Source: Zoogloea sp016790385 (lineage in GTDB: Bacteria > Pseudomonadota > Gammaproteobacteria > Burkholderiales > Rhodocyclaceae). From it: 64,000 bases of DNA. Made by a program: the position numbers and the translations under genes. A model generated the notes under the pieces. That model saw nothing but the letters and a program-made list of their open reading frames with translations, was not told where the DNA came from and did not search any database. Positions 1 through 9,307 of this stretch are shown piece by piece (position 1 is the stretch's first letter; each line of letters begins with the position of its first letter). The stretch is from assembly GCF_041916735.1 (NCBI RefSeq), contig NZ_JAYRYY010000006.1. One strand, given 5' to 3'.

Positions 1-123
1 AGTCAGGATATGACCACAAGTCGCCCCCAGTGAACAGCCCCCTTGTAACTCATTGAGTGTAAACGATGAATTCGCCAGGCCATGCCAATGGAATTCACGC
101 TCAGAGCTGATTGTCAACAGACT

Positions 124-801
124 CTAGAGCAGGCCTCGTTCCGCAAAGGAAACCGGGGCGGCATTGCCTGCCACAATGAAGTGGTCCAGGACTCGCACAT
201 CCACCAGAGCAAGGGCTTGGATGAGGTTCTTTGTCAGCGATTGGTCAGCAACGCTCGGTTCGCCGACTCCCGAGGGATGGTTGTGGGCGAAAATTACGGC
301 GGCTGCATTGCGTTCAAGGACGAGCTTGACGACTTCCCGAGGGTAGACGGATGTTTGGGCGAGGGTGCCGCGAAAGAGTTCGATGCCGTCCATTACGCGG
401 TTCTGGGCATCGAGGAGCAGGACCATGAAAACCTCGTGGGGAAGTTGCGCCAGCTTGAGGCGCAGCCAGTCACGCACGGCGCGGGGCGAGTCGAGCACAT
501 CGCGGTGGGCCATTTCCTCTCCAAGCGCTCGACGTGCCAGTTCGAGGACGGCTTGCAGTTGCGCGTATTTTGCGGGGCCCATACCGGGAATGGCCGAGAA
601 GGCGGAAGCCGACGCTGCGCACAGGGGTGACAGGCCGCCAAAGTGACAAAGGAGGTCGCGGGCGAGATCGACTGCGCTTTTCCCTCGAATGCCAACCCGC
701 AGGAACAGCGCCAGCAGTTCGGCGTCGGAAAGGGCGCTGGCTCCGAGGGCAAGAAGGCGCTCCCGCGGGCGTTCGTCGGCAGGCCAGTCGGTGATTGCCA
801 T
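124..801 (-). CDS. radC: DNA repair protein RadC (JAB/MPN family)
   Basis: This encodes a 225-residue RadC-family protein, close to the usual ~222 residues. The N-terminal ~100 residues contain the helix-hairpin-helix-like segment (FSAIPGMGPAKYAQLQAV). The C-terminal half carries the JAB/MPN metalloprotease-like motif HNHPSG followed by an Asp in SVADQS, near residues 172-187, which would form the zinc site. RadC was named for a repair phenotype that was later questioned, so its real role is uncertain. The gene is divergent from coaBC, with only ~50 bp between the starts, so the two promoters must lie close together. The 123 bp downstream, to the window edge, show no gene. Confidence 0.95.
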   Translation of the reverse strand: MAITDWPADERPRERLLALGASALSDAELLALFLRVGIRGKSAVDLARDLLCHFGGLSPLCAASASAFSAIPGMGPAKYAQLQAVLELARRALGEEMAHRDVLDSPRAVRDWLRLKLAQLPHEVFMVLLLDAQNRVMDGIELFRGTLAQTSVYPREVVKLVLERNAAAVIFAHNHPSGVGEPSVADQSLTKNLIQALALVDVRVLDHFIVAGNAAPVSFAERGLL

Positions 802-848
802 GGCGTGTACAATTCCAACTTCTGAAGGATTCGGATAATACCATTGGC

Positions 849-2057
849 ATGAGCGAGCTCAAGGGCAGGAAACTGGTGTTGGGTGTGACGGGTGGCGTGG
901 CGGCCTACAAGGCGGCTGAGCTGGTGCGCCTTCTGGGCAAGGCCGGGGCGGATGTTCATGTTGTATTGACGGAGGGCGGTGCACGCTTTGTCACGGCTGT
1001 CACCTTTCAGGCCCTTTCCGGCAATCGGGTGTGGAGCGATCTGTGGGATCCCCGCATGGAGAACAACATGGCGCACATCGACCTCACCCGCGATGCCGAC
1101 GCGATCCTGATTGCGCCGGCATCGGCGGATGTGATGGCCAAACTGGCCCACGGCCTTGCCGACGATCTGCTCACCACGCTGTGTCTGGCGCGGGACTGCC
1201 CCTTGCTTGTGGCGCCAGCAATGAACCGGCAGATGTGGGAGCACCCTGCCACCCGGCGCAACGTCGCGCAACTGAGTTCCGACGGGGCGACCCTCTTCGG
1301 ACCGGCGGCGGGCGAGCAGGCCTGTGGTGAAGTCGGGCTGGGACGCATGCTGGAGCCCGAAGAGCTCTGCGAGGCGGTGATCGGGTATTTTCAGCCCTGT
1401 CTGCTTGCCGGGCGACGCGTGGTGATGACGGCCGGGCCAACCTTTGAGGCCATTGACCCTGTGCGAGGCATCACCAATTCAAGTTCCGGAAAAATGGCGT
1501 ATAGCTTGGCCCGGGCGTGTGCCCAGGCGGGAGCGGAGGTGGTGCTGGTCAGCGGCCCTGTTGCATTGCCCGTGCCGGGCGGGGTTCACCGGGTGAGCGT
1601 TCGCAGTGCGTTGGATATGCGAGAGGCGGTGTTTGCCGCTCTGCCCGGGGCCGATGTTTTCATCGGTGTGGCGGCCGTGGCCGATTATCGTCCGGCCGCA
1701 GCGGCCGAACACAAAATCAAGAAGTCGGGCGCCGAGCTGTCCATCACCCTGACACCCAATCCGGACATCCTTGCCGATGTGGCCAGCTTGCCGAGTCCGC
1801 CCTTTTGTGTCGGCTTCGCTGCCGAGAGCCGGAATCTGGATGAGTATGCCGAGGGCAAGCGTAAGGCCAAGAAGCTCCCCTTGATTGTTGGAAACCTTGT
1901 CCAGGATGGACTGGGCGGGGACGACAACCTAGTTGTGTTATATGACGATGCCGGCCGTCATCCCCTTCCGCGCTCGTCCAAGCCCGATCTTGCACGGGCT
2001 ATCGTGGCCCATCTGGCGGGTCTGTTGTCGCAGGCTTGCATTCCTCCACAGCCCTGA
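849..2057 (+). CDS. coaBC: Bifunctional phosphopantothenoylcysteine decarboxylase / phosphopantothenate-cysteine ligase
   Basis: This 402-residue CoaBC performs two consecutive steps of coenzyme A synthesis: 4'-phosphopantothenate plus Cys is ligated, then decarboxylated. The N-terminal flavoprotein CoaC domain shows VLGVTGGVAAYKA, a PASAD motif and the PAMNRQMW motif (about residues 5-180). The C-terminal CoaB domain starts near ITNSSSGKMA and runs to the end. The ATG at 849 gives the conserved MSELKGRKLVLG beginning; an in-frame upstream start at 795 adds an unlikely 18-residue extension. The dut start lies only 14 bp downstream, suggesting a coaBC-dut-NUDIX operon. Confidence 0.96.
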   Translation: MSELKGRKLVLGVTGGVAAYKAAELVRLLGKAGADVHVVLTEGGARFVTAVTFQALSGNRVWSDLWDPRMENNMAHIDLTRDADAILIAPASADVMAKLAHGLADDLLTTLCLARDCPLLVAPAMNRQMWEHPATRRNVAQLSSDGATLFGPAAGEQACGEVGLGRMLEPEELCEAVIGYFQPCLLAGRRVVMTAGPTFEAIDPVRGITNSSSGKMAYSLARACAQAGAEVVLVSGPVALPVPGGVHRVSVRSALDMREAVFAALPGADVFIGVAAVADYRPAAAAEHKIKKSGAELSITLTPNPDILADVASLPSPPFCVGFAAESRNLDEYAEGKRKAKKLPLIVGNLVQDGLGGDDNLVVLYDDAGRHPLPRSSKPDLARAIVAHLAGLLSQACIPPQP

Positions 2058-2071
2058 ACGATTGGATTGCC

Positions 2072-2521
2072 ATGCATCAGATCGATATCAAGATTCTTGA
2101 CGAACGCCTGCGATCTCAGCCGCCGGCCTACGCAACCGGAGGCGCAGCCGGTCTGGACTTGCGTGCCTGCATTGACGTGCCGATCAACCTTTCACCTGGC
2201 CACACCGCTCTCGTGCCGACGGGGCTGGCCATCCATCTTGCGGACCCTGGCCTCGCCGCAATGATCCTTCCCCGCTCGGGGCTGGGGCATAAACATGGCA
2301 TCGTCCTCGGAAATCTGGTCGGATTGATCGATTCGGATTATCAAGGGCAGATATTTGTGTCGGTGTGGAATCGCGGGCACGAGCATTTCACGGTGCAACC
2401 GATGGAGCGCATCGCGCAACTGGTGGTCGTGCCAGTACTGCAGGTGGGATTCAACGTGGTGGACGATTTCGCGGCCAGTGAGCGGGGCGCCGGGGGTTTC
2501 GGCAGTACCGGCAAGCATTGA
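2072..2521 (+). CDS. dut: dUTP diphosphatase
   Basis: This 149-residue trimeric dUTPase hydrolyses dUTP to dUMP and pyrophosphate, keeping uracil out of DNA and feeding thymidylate synthase. The conserved motifs appear in order: GAAGLDLRA, PRSGLGHKHGI, GNLVGLIDSDYQG, ERIAQLVVVPV and the C-terminal nucleotide-closing arm GAGGFGSTGKH. The ATG at 2072 is chosen because it gives the usual MHQIDIKIL start; an in-frame start at 2036 would overlap coaBC. Coupling of coaBC and dut is common in proteobacteria. The stop codon overlaps the start of the NUDIX gene (TGATG), implying translational coupling. Confidence 0.97.
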   Translation: MHQIDIKILDERLRSQPPAYATGGAAGLDLRACIDVPINLSPGHTALVPTGLAIHLADPGLAAMILPRSGLGHKHGIVLGNLVGLIDSDYQGQIFVSVWNRGHEHFTVQPMERIAQLVVVPVLQVGFNVVDDFAASERGAGGFGSTGKH

Positions 2522-2949
2522 TGCGTCACGCTGGAATTCCCACCGGTGTCCACGTTCTATTGGAGCGTGGCGGTCGGATACTGCTGATGCGCAGAGCTGG
2601 AACGGGTTTTTTCGACGGGCTCTACAGCCTGCCGGGTGGTCATGTGGAAGACGGAGAGTCTTTGGCCCAGACGGCTGTGCGCGAGATGGCGGAGGAGCTC
2701 GGGCTTGTTGTGGACGAAGCCGGGGTGACGATCGTGGGTGTGGTGCATCGCCGTTCGGATACTAACCGGATCGACTTCTTTGTCCGTGCCGCGGTGTGGT
2801 TCGGCGAGCCACGAATTGCCGAGCCTGACAAATGCGATGCGCTGGGGTGGTTTCCGTTGGAGGCGCTGCCAGAGGCCGTTGTGCCTTATATCCGGAAGGC
2901 CCTCTCGGAAGGGGATGGTCCGTGGATCAAGGAGTCAGGTTGGCTCTGA
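2521..2949 (+). CDS. NUDIX hydrolase
   Basis: This 142-residue protein has a complete NUDIX box (GGHVEDGESLAQTAVREMAEELGL is split here into GGHVEDGES and REMAEELGL, about residues 39-61) with the catalytic REXXEE core. Family members hydrolyse nucleoside diphosphates linked to another group; the substrate cannot be read from the sequence. The location behind dut suggests a nucleotide-sanitising or nucleotide-recycling role, which is inference. Its ATG shares one base with the dut stop. A TTG three bases upstream is also possible but less likely. No clear terminator follows before the converging 3HB-oligomer hydrolase gene ends at 3001. Confidence 0.9.
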   Translation: MRHAGIPTGVHVLLERGGRILLMRRAGTGFFDGLYSLPGGHVEDGESLAQTAVREMAEELGLVVDEAGVTIVGVVHRRSDTNRIDFFVRAAVWFGEPRIAEPDKCDALGWFPLEALPEAVVPYIRKALSEGDGPWIKESGWL

Positions 2950-3000
2950 GTGGAGACTCCCGGCTCCGGAGAGCCAGGGGTCTCATCTAAGCGGCACCCG

Positions 3001-5679
3001 CTATTGGGGAATGCTCACTGTACCGCCTGTGTAGGAAATGACATCTCCTGCGGCTGGAGTGGCTGCAATCGGGGGGATATTGCCTGCGGTCAGGGCCGGC
3101 GCCGAACCTGCCGTGCCACCACGAGGCGTGGTGCGGATCACCTGAGAGTCCGGCAGTGCGGTGCCGTTTTTCAGATGGGCGTACATGATGTCCATGCTCC
3201 GATTGAAGTAAACGTGCAAGGGCACCAGATTAGTGTCATACCCGGCAAGCAGTCCGTTGTCGATGAAGGCATCGAAATGCTGGGCGTTGGTCACCTCGTA
3301 GTAGCGCAATTTGCTGGTGGAGCCTTCGGATTTCCGGTTTGCGCCATAGTAGGCCCGGGCTGCGTGGTTCACGGGGATCAGCGTATCAGAGCGGCCGGAC
3401 ACGATGATCGTAGGTTTGCCGTTGAGCATTCCGGATGCCTGCACTTCCGCGATGCCCTGGCGTACGCGCTCCGACTGGGCCAGCAGGGTACCACTCAGTT
3501 TGCTGCCGGTTACCGCATCGGTGCCGGTGACGAGGGAACGGGCGCACAGGGCGCCATCCAGGGCACCGTCGGCGAGGCCAGTGGAGGGAGATACTGCAAG
3601 TACATCCCGTTTGGCGCCGCCGCTGGCATCGTTGTAAATCAGATTGATGCCGCCCGTCGGTGGCACGCCATTGCCCGACGCGAAGATACCGGCCTGGACC
3701 AGCGCGTTGGTGGCGGTGACATTACCCAGAGTGGCGCCGGCCGCGGTGACCGTGCTGGCGAAGCTGAAGCCGCAAACGTTGTCAGCCACGCTGAAGCGCC
3801 CGAGGGTGTTGAGGTAGGTGACGACGATCGACGGTGTGGCGAAGGCGTGGTGGGAGGCGTGGTACAGGTCATGTTCCTCGCTCCATCCGTAGGCGTGCAG
3901 CTTTTGGAGCGCCTCGTCGGCCTGGGCCTGGAGTGTTGTGCCGATCAGCAGTCCTTTGCCCTTGAGTGCCGTACAGCGGTTCGTGGCGTAGCCTGCAATG
4001 AAAGCAGCGCCTGGCGAGCCGGTGGCCGCGCTCGCCAGCGCGGCACAGGGCTGGTAGAGGTTGGCGTAAGTGAAATAGTCGATCAATGGCTTGCCGAAGG
4101 TGCTGACAGTTGCGCTGCCCTGCTTGATGCCAAGGCCGCTCACGTCTTTCGGCTGGATCTGGGGCTCGCCCACGGCCACGCCATCAATCAGGCCCAGGCT
4201 GTCCTGCTCGGCGGCGAGGAGTGCCGCTCCGGCCCCGTTGGACACCGATGAGGCAATGACCACCGTGTTGGCCGGGCGGATGCTGCGGGGCTTTTTGCCA
4301 CTGGTGTCGGCGGTGCCAAACTTTTCGTTGAGCACGTAGAAAGCAAAACCAACCGCGTCCAGGGTATTGCGGCCCCAGTCCTTTTCCGGGTTCTGCTGGG
4401 AGTGGGCGTGCTTGTAGGCGATGCGGTTGGGGAAGGCGGCGTTGAAGGCGTCGAGCTGGGCCTTGGTGAGATTTGCCACGAAGTGCGCCCGCGTGCCGGC
4501 AGCGGCGGCGGTGGATACAGTGCCATCAATCAGGTTGGTGGTATCCCGCGCCAGATCATGCATGCCGTTACCGCTGCCCTTATCGGTATAGGCAACGGCG
4601 CAGCCATGTTTCAGGCCCCATTCACCCGCCGTGCCAATGGCGCCATAGATGCCGCGTGAGCCGGATGAGGTGGCTGTCACCAGACAGGGCTGGGAGGTGT
4701 TGAAATTTGCGGGAATTTGCACCATCACCGTGACTTGGCGCGTGCCGTCCGCGTTGCCCGAGTAGGCGATGGCCTCCGTGCCGGCGATCTTGCCCTCTCC
4801 CAGGGTGTCGCCGCCATTGATGTCGACGTTAGGGCCGTAGAAGGTGCCATAGCCACCGGTAGGTTTGTTGGCGTCGACAAGGGCGCGATAGTTGTTGTAA
4901 ATGGCATTGCGGCGCAATTCAGCCGCGGTGGGGGCGGCAGCGTTTGCGTAAGCTGGGGCGACGGCGCTGCCAAGCCCGGTCTTGCCCAGTCCGGCCGTCA
5001 GGAGGTCGTCGCTGTTTCCGTCGTATGTCTGGATGCTGTAGGAGTCGGCGCGGACGCGTTCCGGTCGCCGATTGTAGGAGATGAAGCCGGTGCCGGAGGG
5101 GCGCAGATCGACGAGGGTCAGCAGGCGGTCGGTTTCATCGCCGTCAATGCTGGCCGTGCCGGGCTGGAACCTGGCATGCCGTAGTGACGCCGGGCGCTTG
5201 CCCAGTTCCAGTTCCAGAGCATCGAGCAGCTTGGCGTCCGCATTGGCGACGCTGGCAGCGCTCACCTGGCTGAAAGTGGCGGCAGTGAAGGCTGCCTTCA
5301 GAGCGGCGTCGGAGGTGACCCCCAGGGCAAGCTGGGCAATGCTGTTGGTAGCCGAGTTGATGTTGATCGGCTTGCCTGCATCATCTTCGGTGACCAATGC
5401 ATGCCATACGCCCTGACTCCCCGTGACCTGGAGCATCAGTGGAAAGCTCAGGCCGACGGTTTGCACCGAATAGTTGCCATTGCTGTCGGTGGTGGCCGTC
5501 CGGGTTTGGCCCGCCTTGTCCTTGATGGTGATTGTGCTGTTGGCAATGGCCAGTCCTTCGGCAGCGATGCCGCTCATCTGGATGCTGCTGTTCTTGTCTC
5601 CGCCTCCGCCACAGGCGCTCAGGACCAATGCGCTGCCAACCGCCAGGGCGAGGGCTTTCAGTTGAAACCGGTATTCCAT
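3001..5679 (-). CDS. D-(-)-3-hydroxybutyrate oligomer hydrolase, lipoprotein form
   Basis: This 892-residue protein belongs to the 3HB-oligomer hydrolase family, which cuts 3-hydroxybutyrate oligomers released from PHB. The first 23 residues form a lipoprotein signal ending in the lipobox LSAC, so it is likely anchored outside the cytoplasm. Residues ~34-130 look like a carboxypeptidase-regulatory/transthyretin-like beta domain (IAAEGL, STITIKDKAG, TDSNGNYSVQT). The hydrolase follows, with a nucleophile-type motif SVSNGAG, an Asp region SGRSDTLIPV and a His region NAQHFDAF. Family members are usually ~700 residues, so the N-terminal domain is extra. aceK lies upstream on the same strand, 128 bp away. 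Confidence 0.88.
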   Translation of the reverse strand: MEYRFQLKALALAVGSALVLSACGGGGDKNSSIQMSGIAAEGLAIANSTITIKDKAGQTRTATTDSNGNYSVQTVGLSFPLMLQVTGSQGVWHALVTEDDAGKPININSATNSIAQLALGVTSDAALKAAFTAATFSQVSAASVANADAKLLDALELELGKRPASLRHARFQPGTASIDGDETDRLLTLVDLRPSGTGFISYNRRPERVRADSYSIQTYDGNSDDLLTAGLGKTGLGSAVAPAYANAAAPTAAELRRNAIYNNYRALVDANKPTGGYGTFYGPNVDINGGDTLGEGKIAGTEAIAYSGNADGTRQVTVMVQIPANFNTSQPCLVTATSSGSRGIYGAIGTAGEWGLKHGCAVAYTDKGSGNGMHDLARDTTNLIDGTVSTAAAAGTRAHFVANLTKAQLDAFNAAFPNRIAYKHAHSQQNPEKDWGRNTLDAVGFAFYVLNEKFGTADTSGKKPRSIRPANTVVIASSVSNGAGAALLAAEQDSLGLIDGVAVGEPQIQPKDVSGLGIKQGSATVSTFGKPLIDYFTYANLYQPCAALASAATGSPGAAFIAGYATNRCTALKGKGLLIGTTLQAQADEALQKLHAYGWSEEHDLYHASHHAFATPSIVVTYLNTLGRFSVADNVCGFSFASTVTAAGATLGNVTATNALVQAGIFASGNGVPPTGGINLIYNDASGGAKRDVLAVSPSTGLADGALDGALCARSLVTGTDAVTGSKLSGTLLAQSERVRQGIAEVQASGMLNGKPTIIVSGRSDTLIPVNHAARAYYGANRKSEGSTSKLRYYEVTNAQHFDAFIDNGLLAGYDTNLVPLHVYFNRSMDIMYAHLKNGTALPDSQVIRTTPRGGTAGSAPALTAGNIPPIAATPAAGDVISYTGGTVSIPQ

Positions 5680-5807
5680 GTCTCCTCCTATTTTGGTTAT
5701 GGAAGTGCCATTTGAACGGCTGCTTCACACCCATGGTGGTGCCTGGCGGGAAAGAGCGACACTGGGGTTTACCTGAATCAAGCGAAAAATCTCGACTTGG
5801 TACGGTG

Positions 5808-7583
5808 TCAACGAAGAGGGGCGGCGTAGGGTGCCTCCGGTGGAAAGGCGTTGCAGAAACGCAGTTCCTGCGGATAAGGGTAGAAGTCTTCCACGTGACC
5901 ATCACGGATTTTGGCCTGCGCCTCCTGCCAGAACCTGGGTTCCAGGAGGTTGCGATGATGCTTGAGGAAAGCCTTTCGGATCTTCGGTTGGCCGAGCAGG
6001 AAAGTGGCGAACTCCTCGGGGAAGATGTCCATCGGGCCTGCCGAGTACCAGGGTTCGCCGGACATTTCCATGTCTTCGTTGGGGGCCGGCGGGATCTTGC
6101 GGAAGTTGCAGTCGGTCATGTACTCGATTTCGTCGTAGTCGTAGAACACGACGCGGCCGTAGCGGGTTACCCCGAAGTTTTTCCAAAGCATGTCGCCAGG
6201 AAAGATATTGGCGATGGCCAGTTCGCTGATGGCTTGCCCATACTCCCGCACGGCCTCATCCACCTGCTCGTCGCTGGCCTTGTCCAGGTAGAGGTTGAGG
6301 GGCGTCATGCGTCGCTCGATATACACATGCTTGACCACCAGGGTGTCGCCATCCTCCTCGATCACGGAAGGGGCGAGCAGTTTGAGCTGGGTGATCAGGT
6401 CTGGGTGGAAGCGGCTGCGGGGCAGGGCCACGTTGGAGAATTCAAGGGTGTCGGCCATGCGCCCGACTCGGTCCACCTGGCGGACCAGCAGGTATTTTCG
6501 CTTTACCGTCGCCCGGTCCATATTCTTGGAGCTGCCGAAGACGTCTTTGATGATCTTGAAAACGTAGGGGTAGGAGGGGAGCGTAAACACCAGCATCACC
6601 AGGCCGCGGATGCCGGGCGCTTCGATGAACTGGTCGTTGGAGTGGCGTAAGTGGGCAATCAGGTCACGGAAGAAGATCGTCTTGCCCTGCTTTCCGAGTC
6701 CGAGCATGGTGTAAAGCTCGGAGCGGGGCTTGCTTGACATGATGCTGCGCAGGAACTGGACATAACCCGAGGGCACTTCCATGTCGACCAGAAAGTAGGC
6801 ACGGGATAGAGAGAAGAGCAGCGAGATACGCCAGATGTCGAGCAGGATAGTGTCGAGGTAGAGCATGCCCGATGCGCCATGTCGCACGGCAATGGCAAAG
6901 GGATACTCCTGATAGCCGTTGACGCCCTTGCCGATGATGTAGGCGGTCTTGTTGCGATAAAAGGCGGAGTACAGCACCTGGATCTGGCAGTTGACCTCCA
7001 TCTTGGGCCAATTGCCCAGATGTTTCTCGACGGTGCGCATCACGTAGTCCACGTCCCGAGCAAGATTTTCGAAAGGGAGCTGCCAGTCGAAGTCCTCGAT
7101 CAGGCGGACGATGGTCGCACGCAGGCCGTCGTCGCGGGGGTAGTAGCTGGAATACGTTGGGGGGAAGGATTCGATGTAATCGGTGGAGAGGGCCGGCCGG
7201 GCAAATATGTAATCGTTGTTGAAGTAGTTTCGATGAAGGATCTTGGTTGTGACCGAATTGAAGAAGGTTTCGGCAAGTTCGGGTTGCTTGTGGTTGATCA
7301 GCAGGCCGATGTAATGCAGCTTTACCGCCTGCCAGGTGGCATCGTCGATGGATTCGGCGTTGAACTCCTCGTGGAGTCGCTGCACGGTTTCGTTGACGCG
7401 GTCGTCATAGAATTGCACGCGGTCACGTACTGCCGCGAGCTGCTCCTGCCATGCGGCGGCCTCGTAGCTTTCCTTGGCGCGCCGGGTGGTCTCCCGAAAG
7501 ATACGGTAGTGTCTATTGAAACCTTCGATCATCGCCTGGGCAATGGCCAAGGCAACCGGGTTTTCGCTGATGCTCGCATCCAT
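5808..7583 (-). CDS. aceK: Isocitrate dehydrogenase kinase/phosphatase
   Basis: This 591-residue AceK phosphorylates or dephosphorylates NADP-isocitrate dehydrogenase, switching carbon between the TCA cycle and glyoxylate bypass. The whole chain resembles AceK (~578-600 residues): an N-terminal regulatory part (NRHYRIFRETTRRAKE), an ATP-binding segment near LVMLVFTLPSYPYVFKIIKD, and a kinase core with the acidic loop VVFYDYDEIEYMTDCNF. In enterobacteria aceK sits in aceBAK; here it is divergent from its substrate gene icd across a 321-bp region, and no aceA or aceB is in the window. The C-terminal ~20 residues are Pro/Ala-rich. Confidence 0.97.
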   Translation of the reverse strand: MDASISENPVALAIAQAMIEGFNRHYRIFRETTRRAKESYEAAAWQEQLAAVRDRVQFYDDRVNETVQRLHEEFNAESIDDATWQAVKLHYIGLLINHKQPELAETFFNSVTTKILHRNYFNNDYIFARPALSTDYIESFPPTYSSYYPRDDGLRATIVRLIEDFDWQLPFENLARDVDYVMRTVEKHLGNWPKMEVNCQIQVLYSAFYRNKTAYIIGKGVNGYQEYPFAIAVRHGASGMLYLDTILLDIWRISLLFSLSRAYFLVDMEVPSGYVQFLRSIMSSKPRSELYTMLGLGKQGKTIFFRDLIAHLRHSNDQFIEAPGIRGLVMLVFTLPSYPYVFKIIKDVFGSSKNMDRATVKRKYLLVRQVDRVGRMADTLEFSNVALPRSRFHPDLITQLKLLAPSVIEEDGDTLVVKHVYIERRMTPLNLYLDKASDEQVDEAVREYGQAISELAIANIFPGDMLWKNFGVTRYGRVVFYDYDEIEYMTDCNFRKIPPAPNEDMEMSGEPWYSAGPMDIFPEEFATFLLGQPKIRKAFLKHHRNLLEPRFWQEAQAKIRDGHVEDFYPYPQELRFCNAFPPEAPYAAPLR

Positions 7584-7904
7584 TCTGTTCTCCCGAGTCG
7601 TGCGTGATCTTGTTTTTCATCGGCCGCCAGCGCCATCAGCAGGCGGCGATCCTTAGCAAAAATACTAGCATCCAGGATACGTTGCCCCGACCTCGAGAAG
7701 CCCGTCAAGCGCGCGTTTTCGGGCGGTTGGTGGTGGGCGGCGCAGCATTGACCCGGCCCGGATTTCGTCCATAATCGTTGGAGGTTGCCACGGCGTCGCT
7801 GGAAAGTTGCAGGGCAGGCCGTGAGCAGATCGACGAGGGCGGGATGTCCATGATCGGGCACCAGTCCTTCCGTAAGATACGAAATCCTTTGCGAGGGAGT
7901 TGGA
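7584..7904. other. Divergent aceK/icd intergenic region
   Basis: This 321-bp region holds the opposed control regions of aceK and icd. A sigma70-like promoter for icd is annotated within it. On the aceK side an AT-rich patch near 7655-7670 contains TAGTAT on the minus strand, a possible -10 without a convincing -35. No RNA gene or coding sequence is supported here. Confidence 0.6.
7748..7775 (+). promoter_or_regulatory. Predicted sigma70-type promoter of icd
   Basis: TTGACC (7748-7753) and CATAAT (7770-7775) are separated by 16 bp. The predicted transcript start near 7782 would give a ~120-nt 5' leader ending in a strong ribosome site (GAGGGAG) before the icd ATG. Assigned from consensus only. 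Confidence 0.5.
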
Positions 7905-9149
7905 ATGAGTACATCTCTGATCAAGGTGCCCGCAGGTGGACAGAAGATCGTCCCGGGTCAGGCTATTCCCGACAATCCCATTATCCCGTTCATCGAAGGT
8001 GACGGTATCGGCGTGGACATCACTCCGGTCATGATCAAGGTGATCGATGCGGCCGTTGAAAAGGCTTACGGTGGGAAGAAGAGAATTCACTGGATGGAAG
8101 TCTATGCCGGCGAGAAATCCACCCAACTTTACGGTCCGGACGAGTGGTTTCCGAAGGAGACCTTTGATGCCCTCAAGGAGTATTCCGTTTCCATCAAAGG
8201 GCCGATGACAACGCCGGTTGGTGGCGGGATAAGGTCTCTCAACGTGGCACTCCGGCAGGAGCTCGATCTTTACCAGTGCGTGCGGCCGGTCCAGTACTTC
8301 AAGGGTGTGCCTTCTCCACTAAAAAACCCTGAACTGACCAATATGGTCATATTCCGGGAAAATACCGAGGATATCTACGCCGGTATCGAATGGGCGGCGG
8401 AGTCGGAGGGGGCCAAGAAGGTGGTGGCCTTCCTGCAGAACGAGATGGGTGTCAAGAAGATCCGTTTCCCGGCGACGTCCGGCATTGGCATCAAGCCCAT
8501 CTCCATCGAGGGCACAACCCGTCTTGTGCGCGCCGCCCTCAAGTACGTCATCGCCAATGACCGTAAGTCGCTGACCATTGTCCACAAGGGCAATATCATG
8601 AAGTTCACCGAAGGTCTTTTCCGAGACACGGCGTACAAGGTTGCCCAGGAGGAGTTCGGTGCTCAGCCGATTGACGGCGGCCCGTGGTGCAAGTTTGCCA
8701 ACCCGAAAACCGGCCGGGAGATCATCGTCAAGGATGCTATCGCGGACGCCTTCCTTCAGCAGATCCTGCTGCGTCCGGCGGAATACGACACGATAGTGAC
8801 CACCAACCTCAACGGTGATTACATTTCCGACGCGCTGGCAGCCCAGGTTGGCGGGATCGGCATCGCGCCCGGGGCCAACATTTCCGACCAGTACGCCTGC
8901 TTCGAGGCCACCCACGGCACTGCTCCCAAATATGCCGGCCTCGATAAGGTGAATCCGGGCTCGTTGATCCTCTCGGCGGAAATGATGCTGCGGCATCTGG
9001 GCTGGACCGAGGCAGCTGATCTGGTGATCAAATCCATGGAGGCAGCCATCGGTGACAAGCAGGTTACCTATGACTTTGCCCGTCTGATGGACGGTGCCAA
9101 CGAGGTGTCCTGCTCGGGTTTCGGGGACGCAATGATCGAACGGATGTAA
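7905..9149 (+). CDS. icd: NADP-dependent isocitrate dehydrogenase, dimeric type
   Basis: This 414-residue enzyme oxidatively decarboxylates isocitrate to 2-oxoglutarate with NADP. It shows the E. coli-type sequence: IPFIEGDGIGVDITPVM, the phosphorylation and substrate loop TTPVGGGIRSLNVALRQELDLY (here split as TTPVGGGIRS and LNVALRQE, Ser at residue 111), YAGIEW, and the metal-binding region GDYISDALAAQVGG. Ser111 matches the E. coli serine modified by AceK, whose gene is divergent upstream, so reversible inactivation is likely. The ATG is preceded by GAGGGAG. A perfect bidirectional terminator follows, shared with the convergent monomeric IDH gene. Confidence 0.98.
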   Translation: MSTSLIKVPAGGQKIVPGQAIPDNPIIPFIEGDGIGVDITPVMIKVIDAAVEKAYGGKKRIHWMEVYAGEKSTQLYGPDEWFPKETFDALKEYSVSIKGPMTTPVGGGIRSLNVALRQELDLYQCVRPVQYFKGVPSPLKNPELTNMVIFRENTEDIYAGIEWAAESEGAKKVVAFLQNEMGVKKIRFPATSGIGIKPISIEGTTRLVRAALKYVIANDRKSLTIVHKGNIMKFTEGLFRDTAYKVAQEEFGAQPIDGGPWCKFANPKTGREIIVKDAIADAFLQQILLRPAEYDTIVTTNLNGDYISDALAAQVGGIGIAPGANISDQYACFEATHGTAPKYAGLDKVNPGSLILSAEMMLRHLGWTEAADLVIKSMEAAIGDKQVTYDFARLMDGANEVSCSGFGDAMIERM

Positions 9150-9237
9150 TACCTGCCTGCGGGTTTCCGGCACGCAGGCGCATAAGTGAAGCGCCTCTGC
9201 CGCAGCGGCGCCCCTCTTGAGTGAGGGGATACACAAT

Positions 9238-9271
9238 AAAAAGGGGCAGCCGACAATGGCTGCCCCTTTTT
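9238..9271. terminator. Bidirectional rho-independent terminator between icd and the monomeric IDH gene
   Basis: A perfect 14-bp inverted repeat (AAAAAGGGGCAGCC, 9238-9251, and its complement, 9258-9271) encloses the 6-nt loop GACAAT. The A/T ends provide a T-tract on either strand, so it can end both convergent transcripts. Confidence 0.93.
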
Positions 9272-9307
9272 ACTGCCCGCGATGTCCTGCGGGCAGATTT
9301 GGTCCGC

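Noticed and set aside
1..123. Possible gene fragment at the left window edge
   Set aside because: No coding pattern or ribosome site is visible in these 123 bases.
2950..4251. 433-residue frame opposite the 3HB-oligomer hydrolase
   Set aside because: No domain or ribosome site; it shadows a lipoprotein enzyme with clear motifs.
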